From contig NC_045129.1 in the NCBI RefSeq assembly GCF_007655135.1, positions 31,683,122 through 31,747,121 of the forward strand: a stretch of DNA of 64,000 bases, read 5' to 3'. The stretch comes from Punica granatum (Eukaryota > Streptophyta > Magnoliopsida > Myrtales > Lythraceae). Positions 10,171-22,060 of the stretch are shown here, one piece after another. Below the pieces are notes generated by a model. It made no database searches. It was not told the origin of the DNA and saw only the letters and a program-made list of their open reading frames with translations. The translations under genes were made by a program, and so were the position numbers. The stretch's first letter is position 1; each line of letters opens with the position of its first letter.

Positions 10171-10805
10171 TCACCATGTTAATTTCCCGCGGAAAATAAA
10201 AAAATAGTTTTTCAAATTTTCCTTTCGTTTTCCCATTATTTCTCCACGTCATTATTATGTATGAAAATAAAGCAAATATGTCCCGGAGTCGGGTAATAAA
10301 AACAGAGATAGAACGGGAAGGAATAGAAACTGAATGACAAAGATTCATTTTTTGATGTTAACTCATGATTCATTTTTATTTTTTCAGAGAGGAATGATTT
10401 TATTATCAAAAGGGATAAATGGAAATCAGTGGTTTATCAGAACTAGGTTTCTGTCGAAGGCAGGCTGTGGATCTTCGATTGTGGTCCAGAACCAAGATGA
10501 CGCCTCACATGTCATTTTCTTATCTCTTTAATAATTGTTGACTGATTTTTCACTCCCACACCCGCAGGGCTCTTGCTGACGAGCTCGCTGACATATGTCA
10601 CTTAAAAAAAAAATATCCCGACCCTCATCATGATAAAAATGAAATCAAATTTCCATGCATTTAGACGCGTACATATGCTATACATTAAATCAATTGTTTA
10701 GTATCTAAAAATAATTAAATTAAACTGCTGCATAATTGCACCACTCGGACAAATCACTTAACGTAGATTATAGGACGCTTCAACTATTAGTTTTAGGACT
10801 TCTAT

Positions 10806-11002
10806 ACTCCGTTTGGTTTCGCAGTTAAAATCACAAAAATTTTAACTTTAACTTTAACTCAACACACTACACAATAAAAATACACATTTTCCAAGTCAAA
10901 AATTTTAACTTTAACTTTAACTCAACACACTACACAATCATTTATCATTTTCCACAATCAAAATCAAAGTTACTTTAACTCTAAAATCAAACGCACCACT
11001 AG
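10806..11002. mobile_element. MITE with internal tandem duplication
   Basis: It starts CCGTTTGGTTTCGCAGTTAA and ends CTCTAAAATCAAACGCACC, giving inverted-repeat ends around a TTAACTTTAACTTTAACTCA core. That core with ACACACTACACAAT occurs twice (about 10838 and 10906). Related ends (GTTTGATTTTAGAGTT) recur at 30640 and, in part, at 62935, so this is a dispersed MITE family. Confidence 0.55.
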
Positions 11003-12141
11003 AGTCTCGTAACATAGAGAAAATTTTAAATAATCTTACCTTATAATGATGTGATAATAAAGTACTAATAAGATTGTTTCAATTAAGTAAACTTATCAAA
11101 ATTAATCGAGTAATAAATACTTATGATTTAGTTTTTGCAATTTAATTGGTGTTTTCTCATGTCACGTAGTATGGTAGGATCACCGAATAATCTTTCCATT
11201 ACATAGGATTTTGGAGTATGTAACATAGATAATAGATGTTAGTTAACGGTTTTTGACTTAACTTGAATTAGTATGGGCGACATGTATTTACTTTGCCAAA
11301 GTAAAGGATAATATATATCTTATTAAGAGTATGTTAATTTGGTTTAATCCTGCGTTATCTTTCCAGCCCACTTCCCCCGGCCCCATGTAAAAAAGAAACA
11401 AAGGAAAATCCAATATTAATTTGAATGCTAATTAGTATACTAATTAATGGGTGCGGTGGACTAAACATCATTGTTTTTCTCCATAAGTCCAAGTGCGTGT
11501 GGAAAAATTTATACGCAATTCTCTCTCTATATTTATTTATTTATTTGATCGTGACTATCACCAACTTATATTAATTTTGAAAACTTAACTTACATAGGTT
11601 TTAGTAATTAACTTTCCCTTTTACGCGATATATAAAGGTATATGTCCACCTTATGGCTAAATACGATCATAAATGAAATATATAATTGTATGCGTCTTGA
11701 TCTGCCGAAAAAAAAAAAGGTATATGTCTTTCCATTATATTTGTATTATCATTCTTATTATGGCTTATACATGTGTTTTGCACTTACCCATATTCTACTA
11801 CTTAATTACATGGATCATCATATTATATTACATGTACATACATAACACGCACTAATGCACACGAAAAATTAGATATTACACTAATTTGAAAGATTATAAT
11901 GGATCCACTCGAAGAGTTCTCTGATTGAAGCTGATTTAACAAGGAGCTCTTCATGTACTGCTGATATCTCTAATTCTATTCCAATTTTCTATGCTTATTT
12001 CCCTTTTGGGTGCATGCATTTGCATCTCTGAAACACAAGTACTGATCTCCACGTTCATCAACCTAAAATTTTGCATATAAATATTCCTCGATAAAATGTC
12101 AACAATATATATATACATATGTGCCAAAGTCAACATTGATC
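11003..12141. other. Intergenic, no gene seen
   Basis: AT-rich sequence with poly-A runs and several short frames coding only for Ile/Tyr/Leu-rich peptides. No domain, splice pattern or repeat family was recognised. Confidence 0.5.
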
Positions 12142-12325
12142 TAGAGGTGTAGTATAGTGATGCACGTCATCGCCTATTGACCTAGAGGTGTAGTGTAGTG
12201 ATACCAAGTGAAACTACACGTGCTCCTTTATTAGTTACACATACTCATTTATTAATTATTTATAATTTATCTTTCATTGTACTGGACATTGAGCCTTCTT
12301 TGTAATTGAAAAAAATATTGAATGA
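12142..12325 (+). repeat. SINE family 1, 5' end duplicated
   Basis: The A-box-like start AGAGGTGTAGTATAGTGAT occurs twice (12144 and 12184), separated by about 40 bp. After the second comes the typical body (TTATTAATTATTTATAATTT...TTCATTGTACTGGACATTGAGCC) and an A-rich tail. The doubled start suggests an internal duplication or insertion of one SINE into another. Confidence 0.6.
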
Positions 12326-12985
12326 ATATTTCCAAACCACAAGGAAATTAAAAAAGAAACGTTTGATATGTATAATAAAATTTTTAAGTCTCTTTAGAAA
12401 AAAAAAAGAATTTTCTAGGCAGTTATACCTAATTTAGAATGGACAAAGTTAAGCGGATACGGCGTCAATTTTTAATTCAATGCAGTGTGTGAATGATTTG
12501 AAAATATGATACGATGAATTTGTTCAAACTTTTTTCTATTTCCTCCTTAACGTAAAAGGTAACTAAAGACACATGAGTAAATTGAATTAGTTACATAACA
12601 CATTTTAAATGTACATATAGGTATTATAATCCGAGTACACGTTTGGTCCCTTTTTTCTTTTCCATTTTACGCATAGAAAACACATTGAGATATATGAATA
12701 AGAGAAGGTGACAGGCTAGCTTCCCATGTTAAGATTCAACTCAAAATCTTATGATCGCATAATTTTCTATATCATCTGAGATACTAAAATTACTATATAA
12801 CAATGATAATTAATACCTCTAGTGCGAATTGGTGACAGGCAGGCGATAATAAAATGTAGAAGGCATTTTGTTAATAAACATACAATATCTACGATCCCAA
12901 CTGTCCAAGTACATGCTTTTTCCCTATGAGACAAAATTAGAGATGGCCTCATCTAGCTGGAGTTGGTGGGTGCAAAATCTCACTC

Positions 12986-12992
12986 TATAAAT
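12986..12992 (+). promoter_or_regulatory. TATA box of the BAHD gene
   Basis: TATAAAT lies 88 bp upstream of the ATG at 13080, so transcription should start near 13015-13025. This rules out translation from the in-frame TTG at 12963, which would lie upstream of the TATA box. Confidence 0.65.
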
Positions 12993-13079
12993 GAAGCAGA
13001 GGCTTCATTCATTTTACTCGCAAAAAACCTGCCTCAGTTTCTCTCTCCCCCACCAGTTTACATACCCGGAAAAGAAAGA

Positions 13080-14426
13080 ATGAAGGTGACAATAGAAAAC
13101 TCAACGACCGTCAAGCCAATTTACGATCCCAGTCCTCCGCCGCCAAGCACGGCCTACATTCCTCTCAGTGCTTTCGACAAGGTCGCCTATGATGCCCATG
13201 TGGCTATTATATATGCCTACCGGCCCCCGGCAATGCCGACCGCCACCCTGAAGCTAGGACTGCAGAGGGTTCTGGCAGTTTATCGGGAATGGGCTGGAAG
13301 GCTCGGGATGAACCACAAAGGGGAGACCGTCGTTCTACTAAATGACCAAGGGGTGAGGTTTGTCGAGGCCTCTATGGATAGCCGGCTTGACCAGACCCTG
13401 ACCTTGCTAAAGCCTTCACAGGCCCTGCAGAGTCTGTACCCGTCCCTTAAGGGCATCGAGGAGCTCCTCCAGGTACAGGTCACGAGGTTTGCCTGCGGCT
13501 CAATGGTGATTGGCTTCACGGCCCACCATAGTGTTGCCGATGGCCAGGCAACGAGCAGCTTCCTTGTGGCTTGGGGTAGGGTGTGCCGCGGCTTAGACAT
13601 TGGGCCACTCCCCCTTCATGACCGCATCTCCTACTTCATCCCCCGGGACCCTCCCAAGATTGAGTTTGATCACTTTGGAGCAGAGTACACGAGTAAAAAG
13701 ATTGTCGAGGACGAAGCATCACGGTTCAACAATGTTGCCCTAGATGATATTGTGGTGCATAAAGTCCATTTTTCTGCGGACTTCCTAACGAAGCTCAAGG
13801 CTAGGGCTTCCATTTCCTGCCCACCATCAGATATCACTAACAACAATAAGCGCGCCACCTATAGCACATTCGAGTGCGTGATCGCCCATCTGTGGCGGGC
13901 CATAACAAAGGCCCGCTCAGTGAGTGCATACGAGACGACACATCTGAAAATCTCCGTGAATGGCCGGTCAAGAATGAACCCTAGGGTTCCAAACCAGTAC
14001 TTCGGGAACCTGGTTCTCTGGGCCGTCCCCAGTGCCAAGGTCAAGGACCTTCTGCGTGAGCCCGTCTCACACGCTGCCAAACTGATCCATGAGGCAATTG
14101 CCAAGGTCAATGACAGTTACTTTCGGTCTTTCATCGACTTCACAACATCGAAGGTTAAGCATGATCCGGACATTGTGACGACTGCATCTGTAGAGAAGCC
14201 TGCCTTGTGCCCGGACATCGAAGTGGACAGCTGGCTTAGGCTCCCATTCTGTGACTTGGATTTTGGGTGTGGGAGCCCTTACATGTTCATGCCCATGTAC
14301 TATCCGACTGAAGGCAACATCTTTTTGCTGCCTTCCTACATCGGAGATGGCAGCATAAATGCTTTCGTGCCTGTCTTTAAGGATCAGCTGGACACTTTCA
14401 GGCAGAATTGTTACATTTTAGATTGA
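13080..14426 (+). CDS. BAHD acyltransferase, agmatine/amine hydroxycinnamoyltransferase-like
   Basis: A single-exon gene of 448 aa, the usual BAHD length. The start MKVTIENSTTVKPIYD resembles the start of agmatine coumaroyltransferase and related amine N-hydroxycinnamoyltransferases. The catalytic HxxxD is at His150-Asp154 (HHSVADG) in the first of two pseudo-symmetric domains. The C-terminal structural motif, normally DFGWG, is DFGCG at residues 394-398. Such enzymes move a hydroxycinnamoyl group from CoA to an amine or alcohol in the cytosol and lack a targeting peptide, as here. G+C is clearly above that of the flanking DNA. The ATG is chosen because a TATA box lies 88 bp upstream. Substrate is inferred only; a shikimate/quinate-type acceptor cannot be excluded. 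Confidence 0.9.
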   Translation: MKVTIENSTTVKPIYDPSPPPPSTAYIPLSAFDKVAYDAHVAIIYAYRPPAMPTATLKLGLQRVLAVYREWAGRLGMNHKGETVVLLNDQGVRFVEASMDSRLDQTLTLLKPSQALQSLYPSLKGIEELLQVQVTRFACGSMVIGFTAHHSVADGQATSSFLVAWGRVCRGLDIGPLPLHDRISYFIPRDPPKIEFDHFGAEYTSKKIVEDEASRFNNVALDDIVVHKVHFSADFLTKLKARASISCPPSDITNNNKRATYSTFECVIAHLWRAITKARSVSAYETTHLKISVNGRSRMNPRVPNQYFGNLVLWAVPSAKVKDLLREPVSHAAKLIHEAIAKVNDSYFRSFIDFTTSKVKHDPDIVTTASVEKPALCPDIEVDSWLRLPFCDLDFGCGSPYMFMPMYYPTEGNIFLLPSYIGDGSINAFVPVFKDQLDTFRQNCYILD

Positions 14427-14517
14427 AAACGAGGAAGAGTCAGCAGTGGTTAAACTTGCTTTAGATATACATATAATTATAATGCACATTGAAGTTAAAA
14501 ACTGCTTATATATCAAA

Positions 14518-14615
14518 AAAGGGTGTAGCGCAGTACCGTTCACCCTCGCTTATTGACTTAAAGGTCAGAAAATCGATACCTCGTGGGCATTGAGCTTCCT
14601 TTGAGAAAAATTGCT
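14518..14615 (+). repeat. SINE family 1, internally deleted copy
   Basis: GGGTGTAGCGCAGTACCGTTCACC, a B-box-like region GAAAATCGATACCTCGTGGG, then directly the terminal GAGCTTCCTTTGAG. The AT-rich middle of the family is missing. TGCTTATA occurs on both sides (about 14502 and 14610) as a possible short TSD. Confidence 0.5.
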
Positions 14616-14759
14616 TATAAAAGTTTCTAATAATTACTGAATTAATTGGAAATACGACAATTCTGTAAATTGCAATAATAGATATCATGCACAAATCGTG
14701 CTGAATTTTTTTTTTTACTTTATCTATTGTTGTGCACATATCCATAAATCTACTAAGAT

Positions 14760-15505
14760 CCGATTAATAATCTAGTTCGAATCGGATCGGCCCTAAATAG
14801 TGAAGCTCTTCCAATCATGAAAATTTTCCATTCCCGCTGCAGTATTTTTCGATGTGTACCATGGTATTCAGAAGCCCAATAGACCATAATTAATTCAGTC
14901 AGGAGATTGAGTATTAAAGGTTATTCTCCCTCCCAACAAGTGCGTTTCTTAGGGTTCGAACTTGTATTTTTCTCTTTATGAAGGTGAGCTGCTTACCACT
15001 CAACTAATATTTTTGTTGGTCCTGCTGCAATATTTTGCATCATACTAAAAAAGCCACATGAAATTTGGTAAAATTGAAGTATATATGTATTACCCAGTTT
15101 ACATATATACATATAGATTTTAGTTCGAATCGGATTGGACATTAAAAATAAAGCTCTTCCAGTCGTGAATTTTCTCTACTCTTATTGCAATATTTTGCAT
15201 CATACTAAGAAAGCCACATGAAATTTGGTAAAAAATTATTTATACGTATAACTCAGGATACATACATACATATAGATGTTTTTGCATGTATATGTCAAAG
15301 AGATATCAACCTTCTTCATAGTTAGTCTTTTTTTTTTCAGTGAAAAATTATGAGAGATATCACTCTCGCAATTTCAGGAGTTCCAGTGTTAAAGGTTATT
15401 CTCCCTTCCTAACAAGTGTGCTTTCTGATACTCGAACAACTTGCACTCTCCTCCTTACATGAGTTGAAACCGCTTACCACTCAACCAATATTTTGTTGGT
15501 CGATT
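14760..15505. repeat. Local duplication carrying SINE family 3 copies
   Basis: Two related units are seen. Both contain AGTTCGAATCGGAT, AAGCTCTTCCA and TGCAATATTTTGCATCATACTAA with AAGCCACATGAAATTTGGTAAAA. Each also has a minus-strand SINE (about 14890-15025 and 15365-15505) whose complement begins TTGAGTGGTAAGCAG or TTGAGTGGTAAGCGG (A box) and carries GTTCGAACCC or GTTCGAGTAT (B box). Unit length is roughly 350-400 bp, and the units differ by substitutions and small indels. Confidence 0.6.
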
Positions 15506-17985
15506 AGTCAATACCTATAGTCCAGTAGCACCTCACGAAGAGAACAATTGTCTTTTATTTTGTTCAGCTTTTAGAAATGGATATATATGGAATTCGAGAA
15601 TATTTGAAGTCTGATTTTCTTTTTCCGGTGATCATCTTCAAATTGATTGCTATTAGTGAATTCTTTTTGTAATATTTTATTTTATGTCCTTATATTATTA
15701 AACTTCTTGAGATCTTCTTTATGATTGAAAAACGTAATTAATTTTTTTCTCCAACAGAAATAATTCTGTTTTTCCTTACTTGGAAAGAAGGCTGTTTCTC
15801 CAAATTTAATCATTGTATGCAGACAAACCACAAAGTCTATAAAAATGTTTTTATGAATAGGCAAAGCTTATTATGATCTGTCATTTTGTTGCCTTGGAGT
15901 TGGTGGACAACCTCTTTGTATTTGTACACATACGTCTATGCAGTCTGTAAACTGTGGAAAGGCCAGATTTATTTTGTCGACTGGTAAAAAACAATTCATG
16001 AATCCAATATAAGAAAATAAAAATTAAATAAAATACAAATAATTTCACGGACGAGAATATAAAATCTTGAATTTCCTGAGTCTCAAACAAAATTATGTGT
16101 TACTGTACTATTCTTATTTCTTGAAAATACTTGATTTATATTTTATTTTGTTTCTGCATAAAGTCTTGACTTGTCAATAAATTATTAATTTATATATATA
16201 TATATATATATATTGTTTGGTGAATATAGTTCAAACATGTGTGTGTCACCATCGTAAACCTAGCTACCTAACATATGAACAACATTTGCCTGCTTCAGAA
16301 AATTTCTTATGAAATTGCCTAATATTTCCCAGAATAATATTTCCTGCGCGGTGCCTGACTATTGAAAAGTGAGGACAAGCACGTCACGGTTCAAAATCAG
16401 AGGTCCACCAACATTAAACTAATCACCACCTCGTTGACTCTGTGCATAATCGCACATTGACCAGTCAAAAGACGTGAAGCTACTGTTCTTCAATTAGCAC
16501 AAGTCCCTCTTTCGCACGTCAAATGTACTGTCTTGATGCCCAAATTCCTATACGATAAGTTTCATGGCTTCGACCACCTTGGTGACTGCGACAAGATCGC
16601 ATCGAACTGCCTGCTCTATTGACCTAAGACCATGGAGAGAAGCCGTATCAAGGGATGATATATAGTCTCGATTTGACCCTCTGAACTCGACTCAGTCTAT
16701 GCGCAAGGAGGAGAGAATTTAGAACGAGTTTGGATTCGTCTTATCTTCATACGATAAGCGCATATAGAGTATCTCTAAGCGAGGAGCGGAGATCCGTACG
16801 TTTAGAGCCTATCATGTACCTTTCCGACTTACCGACATGTCAACTTCGTGGGAGACCGACTCCCCGAACCACCCAATGTTAGCGAGTTAATAATAAATCG
16901 CGTTGCATTACAGTAATATGAGCCTTTTAGTGAGAAAGAGAAAGTATCACAATAAAGCATGTTCCTAGATAGTAGTAAAGAAATTTCATATTTGATTGTC
17001 GTGTTCAGATTATATGTGCCCTTTAGTAGGTATATGTTAAATTTTTTTCAGACCTCTTTTATAACTGAAATAAGGAGAAAAAAAAAAAAAGAGCCCTCTA
17101 GAACGGGCGATTTACAGAATCAAATCACATGTTCTAATTAATACTGCACGCATGTTTGTTTCAAATGGTAGTTAGTAGCTTCATTTGTTATAATAATTAA
17201 GTTGAAATGTTTTATTAATATAATCTTATAATATAATTTAATAAATATCATCAAATAAAAAAATTATAAAATTCTCAAACATTCAAAATTTATATTGTCA
17301 TGCACTTTTATAAATGATAATATTTCCAAAAATTGAAAACGCATGTAGCATTAAACAATTAAAATTTTTTCCATATCTTGTGTCCTTGATAGTTTTCTGT
17401 TTTATATTTAGGGGTTGCTTTTTTTTTTTTACAGTTAGTTAGGGTCGAATCTCGTGCGTTGCACTGGTAGTGTTTATATATTTAGATTACCTTTTACAGT
17501 AATTTTCATATTTTAAGAGATCAATTTACTTATTAAGAACAAAAATTTTCAATAATTAGTTTTCGAACATAATCTTTGATAGAGTTGGACTAATTTAATT
17601 TTCAAATATAATTCTTAATGGAGTTAGACTAATTTTGAATAGCTCAATTATATATTTTATAGCCTATGGTCTAATTATGGTTTCTTATAGATTTTTTAAA
17701 TTTATTAAAACTTTAGTTTGCACAATTTGCTAAAAATAAATCAATCATACTGATCAGGTTGTTCCGCTAATATTTTGAGACACCGTCATTTTCAAATATT
17801 TAATTTTTATATTACCATAGGATCACATAATCATCGGCTTGTGATAATTTTTGAATGAAATTGTATGCATATACATGATTAATTATTGATATCCTCATTT
17901 CAAATGCATAAATTTTACATTGCCATAAAGATCATATAGTTATTGGCTTATGATTTACTTTTTACGAAAATCATATGATAATATA
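15506..17985. other. Intergenic, no gene seen
   Basis: AT-rich flanks with a (TA)n run near 16194-16213. A 500-bp higher-GC island (about 16370-16880) contains CATACGATAAG twice and short palindromic words but no coherent reading frame or known family. 16225-16325 resembles 8165-8290. Around 17440 TCTCGTGCGTTGCACTGG resembles the hairpin of nearby Helitron ends. Confidence 0.45.
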
Positions 17986-17989
17986 TATA

Positions 17990-18545
17990 TATATATATAG
18001 TAAAATTGACTCCACTTTGCATTAGATGGGGTCATACTTAGTAGGATTAAAATGGTTAATTTATAATTATATAACAATGAAATATTCAACTGGATATTAT
18101 TATATAACTTATATTGAAGAATAATTAATTAATCATATACAAGATTAAATCATGAACTATTGGCATGCGAAAGAAATTAAAATATATGAAATTGAGTATA
18201 AAATGTATAAATCAAATTCGTAAGAGAAATTTCAAAAAAAAAAAAGAATAAGTTCATTAGTCCAATTTCATCGAAGGTTATTATTCAAAGATTCTTATGT
18301 GAAATTTTAAAATATTTTTTGATATCTAATGATTCTTAAGAAGTAAATTTTTTTAACAAAAAAATTTAAGATAAATATTTGAAATTTTAATTAATAATTG
18401 AAAATTTGTTATTGAAATTATGGAAATTTGGAATTTGAATTATTTCTAATAAAAAATTATGTTTTAAAATGTAAATAATTCCAATAAGAAATGGTATTGG
18501 AATATATGAAAATAAACCCGTCCAATGCACGAGATAGAAAGCTAG
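17990..18545 (+). mobile_element. Short Helitron-like element (plus strand)
   Basis: The right end has a hairpin-like CCCGTCCAATGCACGAG, 10 nt of spacer, and CTAG at 18542-18545 followed by T. This is the layout of a Helitron 3' end. The putative start near 17990-18000 (TATATATAGTAAAATTGACT) is repeated in inverse orientation at about 20815-20890, so both are probably 5' termini of one family. No coding capacity; the 5' boundary is uncertain. Confidence 0.45.
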
Positions 18546-18673
18546 TTTATTGTAATCTCTACTATTTTCTATTATTATTGTGGATGTAAGTTTTATTATA
18601 ATATTAGTTTTTATAGCATTGATAGCATTTATTAGAGTCATTTATTGCAAGTGCAGTTTCTTTGACTTATACA

Positions 18674-20084
18674 CTAGTGTTCTAACCCGTATACTGCACG
18701 AGTTTATTTTAATTGTAATTATTATTATTTTCTTGAATTTTCAACAATAACAAAAAGCATCAATTAATAATTCTAATATATTAGTTTAATTATTAATAGT
18801 TTATTGACAATTTTGCAACTAATTCTCTAATTTAAAGTGCATTCAACATTTACTTAATCATGAGCATTTTGCAAATTTATAAAATGGAGGTATGCAAAAT
18901 TGATCTTGTAAATTTCTTTTCTGGAAATAATATTATGTTATATCCGTGCTTTCAATTATTATTTTTTAAATTTTTTTATGTGGCTCTAATTTCGTAGGTT
19001 TAGTGTCTTTTGTTAAATTTTTTTGGAAATCCTTTGTATAAGTAACTAATTGTTTTATTTAATAAGCATTATATATAATTAGCTAATCAATATAATTAAA
19101 ATATATATTAAAAATATATAGTTTAGATATACGTTATAGATATTGTTTGATATAGTGCTATTCAAAATCCTTATTTTTATATGTTAAATTTTATTTTAAT
19201 ATTATTATAATTTTATATAATTATTGGAGGATATCGAAGATCATTTATTTTCAAAGGAAATTCGACTGCCGTATAAAGAAAATATTCGAAAAAATTATGT
19301 CAAGTATAAATATTTAGGGACTCCTGGATAGAGGAAATCAAGAGAACGAAGAAGGGGAAAAGAACATAATTTGTATTACTTTATCCATGCAATCTATACA
19401 TATTTGATTACCCCCATTATATGTGGACAGGGCTTCCGCATAGCACTACCTAGTCCCCATACTGCGAAGCTTCAATGGCACAACAAAGTTAGAAGAGGCA
19501 AGCATTGTGCTAAACACGAACTTAACCCAAAATTTGGCAGTATATTTTGTAGTTGTGGTAGTTATTGGCATAAATGCAAGGAAAGATGGTGCCTCATATG
19601 AAAATAGCGTAAACAGGTTTTCCCTGACTTTGTTTGTGTCAACAAACAATTCGAAATGCCTCGGCTTTTTATTATTCCTTTTTCATAGAATCGTTCTACC
19701 TATATTATCATCCATTAATAATTTTACTTTCACAAAAAATAAGTTAATTTTCATTTCTCATCAAGGACAAAAAGGTCTAGTTGTGATTATCATTGATGTT
19801 TATTGGCTCTTGTGTCTTTTGTGGTTATTATGTTTCTCCCAATATATATTACAAAAAAAAAAAGTTCCTGACCCTAAAAGTGAGGGAAGAACCGTTTATA
19901 TATGGAAGGTAGCGGTGATCCGGCATCATGTGATAATTCATGTTAAGCGGCTAAAGGGCATTTAAGTAATTTCAATAAAATCAGAAGGGTATTTAAGGAA
20001 TATCAATAAAATTATGAGGGTATTTTTACTAGTGAAATGTGGAGAAACACATTATGAGTTTCACACTTTTATATTTAGTATAGA
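18674..20084 (-). mobile_element. Non-autonomous Helitron (minus strand)
   Basis: On the minus strand the element begins TCTATACTAAATATAAAAGT at 20084 after an A, the classic plant Helitron start. It ends near 18674 with CTCGTGCAGTATACGGG, 7 nt of spacer and CTAG before T. A second copy of the first ~900 bp starts at 63095 on the plus strand and keeps the same order to the window edge. There is no RepHel. An open frame of about 150 codons (19507-19965, plus) is roughly conserved in the other copy but matches nothing I know; it may reflect shared descent rather than selection. Confidence 0.65.
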
Positions 20085-20895
20085 TATGTCAAATATACAA
20101 GTTTAGTAATTAGGCTAAATTTTTTTTTCCTTTTTCAATTAATATATGCATCATTTATTTAACTTTCATCTTTTATTTTATTTATAAGTTTAAGTTCATA
20201 GAGCAATATCATAATTTTTTTCTTTTATAGGAGCATAACTTTTCCGTAAGTTACTATTTGATCAATTAGATTTTTTGTAGTTTATACGCTTTGCATTGTT
20301 TATGTTCATTTAACACGTTTACATACCATTTCTTACGGCAACTGGTCTAATCCTTTGAGAACATATTTGCTCTTTACCACTATAAAATATTTTTAATGTT
20401 TACTTTGAAGTTTTATACAATATTAATTAATAAAGTTAGACTATTCTAATTGATTCAATAAATATATTGCAATAACCTCTATTAGTATGCATTATATTAT
20501 TTATATTATTAATTTTATTTCATCGTTTATATGTCATTTTTTATAACAATTCTTCTAACTGTTTGAGCACGTATATGTCTCTTACCACACTAAAATAGTT
20601 CCAATATTTAATTTGTAGTTTTATACAATATTAAAATCAAATACTTTCAATGTTTCAATTTGATATTTAAGCTGGTTCTTATAACAATTGTTTTAATAAT
20701 CATTTTAATACTTACTTATTGTACCATTATGAATCTATCATTTGTAATATAAATTTTTTTTGTGAATTTATATTATTACATTATAAACAATATTTAGTAG
20801 TGAGTGTAGTTAATATTATTATCTAAATATAAATTGAAAATTTTAATCCTACATGATATGACCCTATTTAATGTAAAGTGTAGTCATTATATATA

Positions 20896-22051
20896 GGGAA
20901 AATAGTCACATATAGCACAATTTTTACCTTATTTTCATGTCCTATTACGTTTTTAAAAGTTGTCACGATCTAGCACGACTCATCATTTTATTCTCGGATC
21001 TAGCACCGTTAAATTTCGTCTAAAAACCGTTAAACTGCTTCTTCTTCCTCCTCATTCACAACTCTGCTTCCACCGACTCTGCTTCACATGCCCTCCCTAC
21101 AAACTCCATTTGATCACGCGTCAATCACCATCACCAACAATCTTCTCTTTTTCTTCTTCTTCTTCCTCCCTACAAGTCCGAGACTTGCAATGAACGCCCA
21201 CTCCTTGAACAGACCTGCAACAACTAACCTACTCTTCTTCTTCTTCTCCTTTTCCTCTGCAAGCTGACTCGCCTACTCCTGGCTGCTTCACGACTCCACT
21301 TCCACCGACTCTGCTTCAGACGCCCTCCGTGCAAACTCCATCTGATCACGCTTCAATCACCATCACTAACAATCTTCTCTTTTTCTTCTTCTTCTTCCTC
21401 CCTGTAAGTCCAGGACCTACAATGAACGCCTACTCCTTGAACAAACCTGCAATAACCAACCTACTCTTCTTCTTCTTCTCCTTTTCCTCTGCAAGCTAAC
21501 CTACCTACTCCTGGCTACACTGCAACGTCACTGTAACCATCATTTGCTCCTTAGCTCTGATCACTCCATAAACCTCTCTCACACTCTCTCTCTCTCTCTT
21601 CTCGAGCAGGGGCATACAGAGAACAGACAGCAACGCCTATTCCCTATCCTCACCACCATCTCTCGGCTGCTCTCTCCCATCATCAGTACCTTCACCATCA
21701 CAGACAGACCTCCCATGGCTTCCTGATCTTCCCGACAACTCTCGGCAGCTTCCAATGGCTACTGCTCCTGCTCCCTTCACGCCTCAAGCAACCAGCAATC
21801 TCCGTGACCATCTTCATCATTATTTTCTTGTCTTCAACGACATCTTCCTTCTTGATCTCTCTGCTTCTACGTTTAAGTCGTGAAGGAGGAGGAGGAGAAA
21901 GAAGAAGGAGTTTAACGGTTTTTAGACGGAGTTTAACGGTGTGCTAGATCCAGAAATAAAATGGTGATTCGTGTCAGATCGTGACAACTTTTAAAAACGT
22001 GCTAAAAAGTGCAAATAAGGTAAAAATTGTGCTATATAGAGCTATTTTCCC
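20896..22051. mobile_element. Mutator-like element with long TIRs and 9-bp TSD
   Basis: Inverted ends of about 140 bp (left GGGAAAATAGTCACATATAG, right complement GGGAAAATAGCTCTATATAG) share AGCACAATTTTTACCTTATT and TTTTTAAAAGTTGTCACGAT. The 9-bp TTATATATA is duplicated exactly (20887-20895, 22052-22060). The interior is strongly pyrimidine-rich (CTTCTTCTTC) and contains a tandem duplication of about 230 bp (near 21050-21270 and 21300-21510, with GCTTCCACCGACTCTGCTTC / ACTTCCACCGACTCTGCTTC). No transposase is present. Confidence 0.9.
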
Positions 22052-22060
22052 TTATATATA

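Noticed and set aside
12963..13079. In-frame extension of the BAHD gene to an upstream start
   Set aside because: The extension begins with TTG, not ATG, contains the TATA box, and adds 39 residues with no family counterpart. The ATG at 13080 gives the normal BAHD N-terminus.
19507..19965. 152-codon open frame as a host gene
   Set aside because: It lies inside a Helitron and is partly shared with another Helitron copy. No known domain was seen, so it is reported as transposon cargo only.
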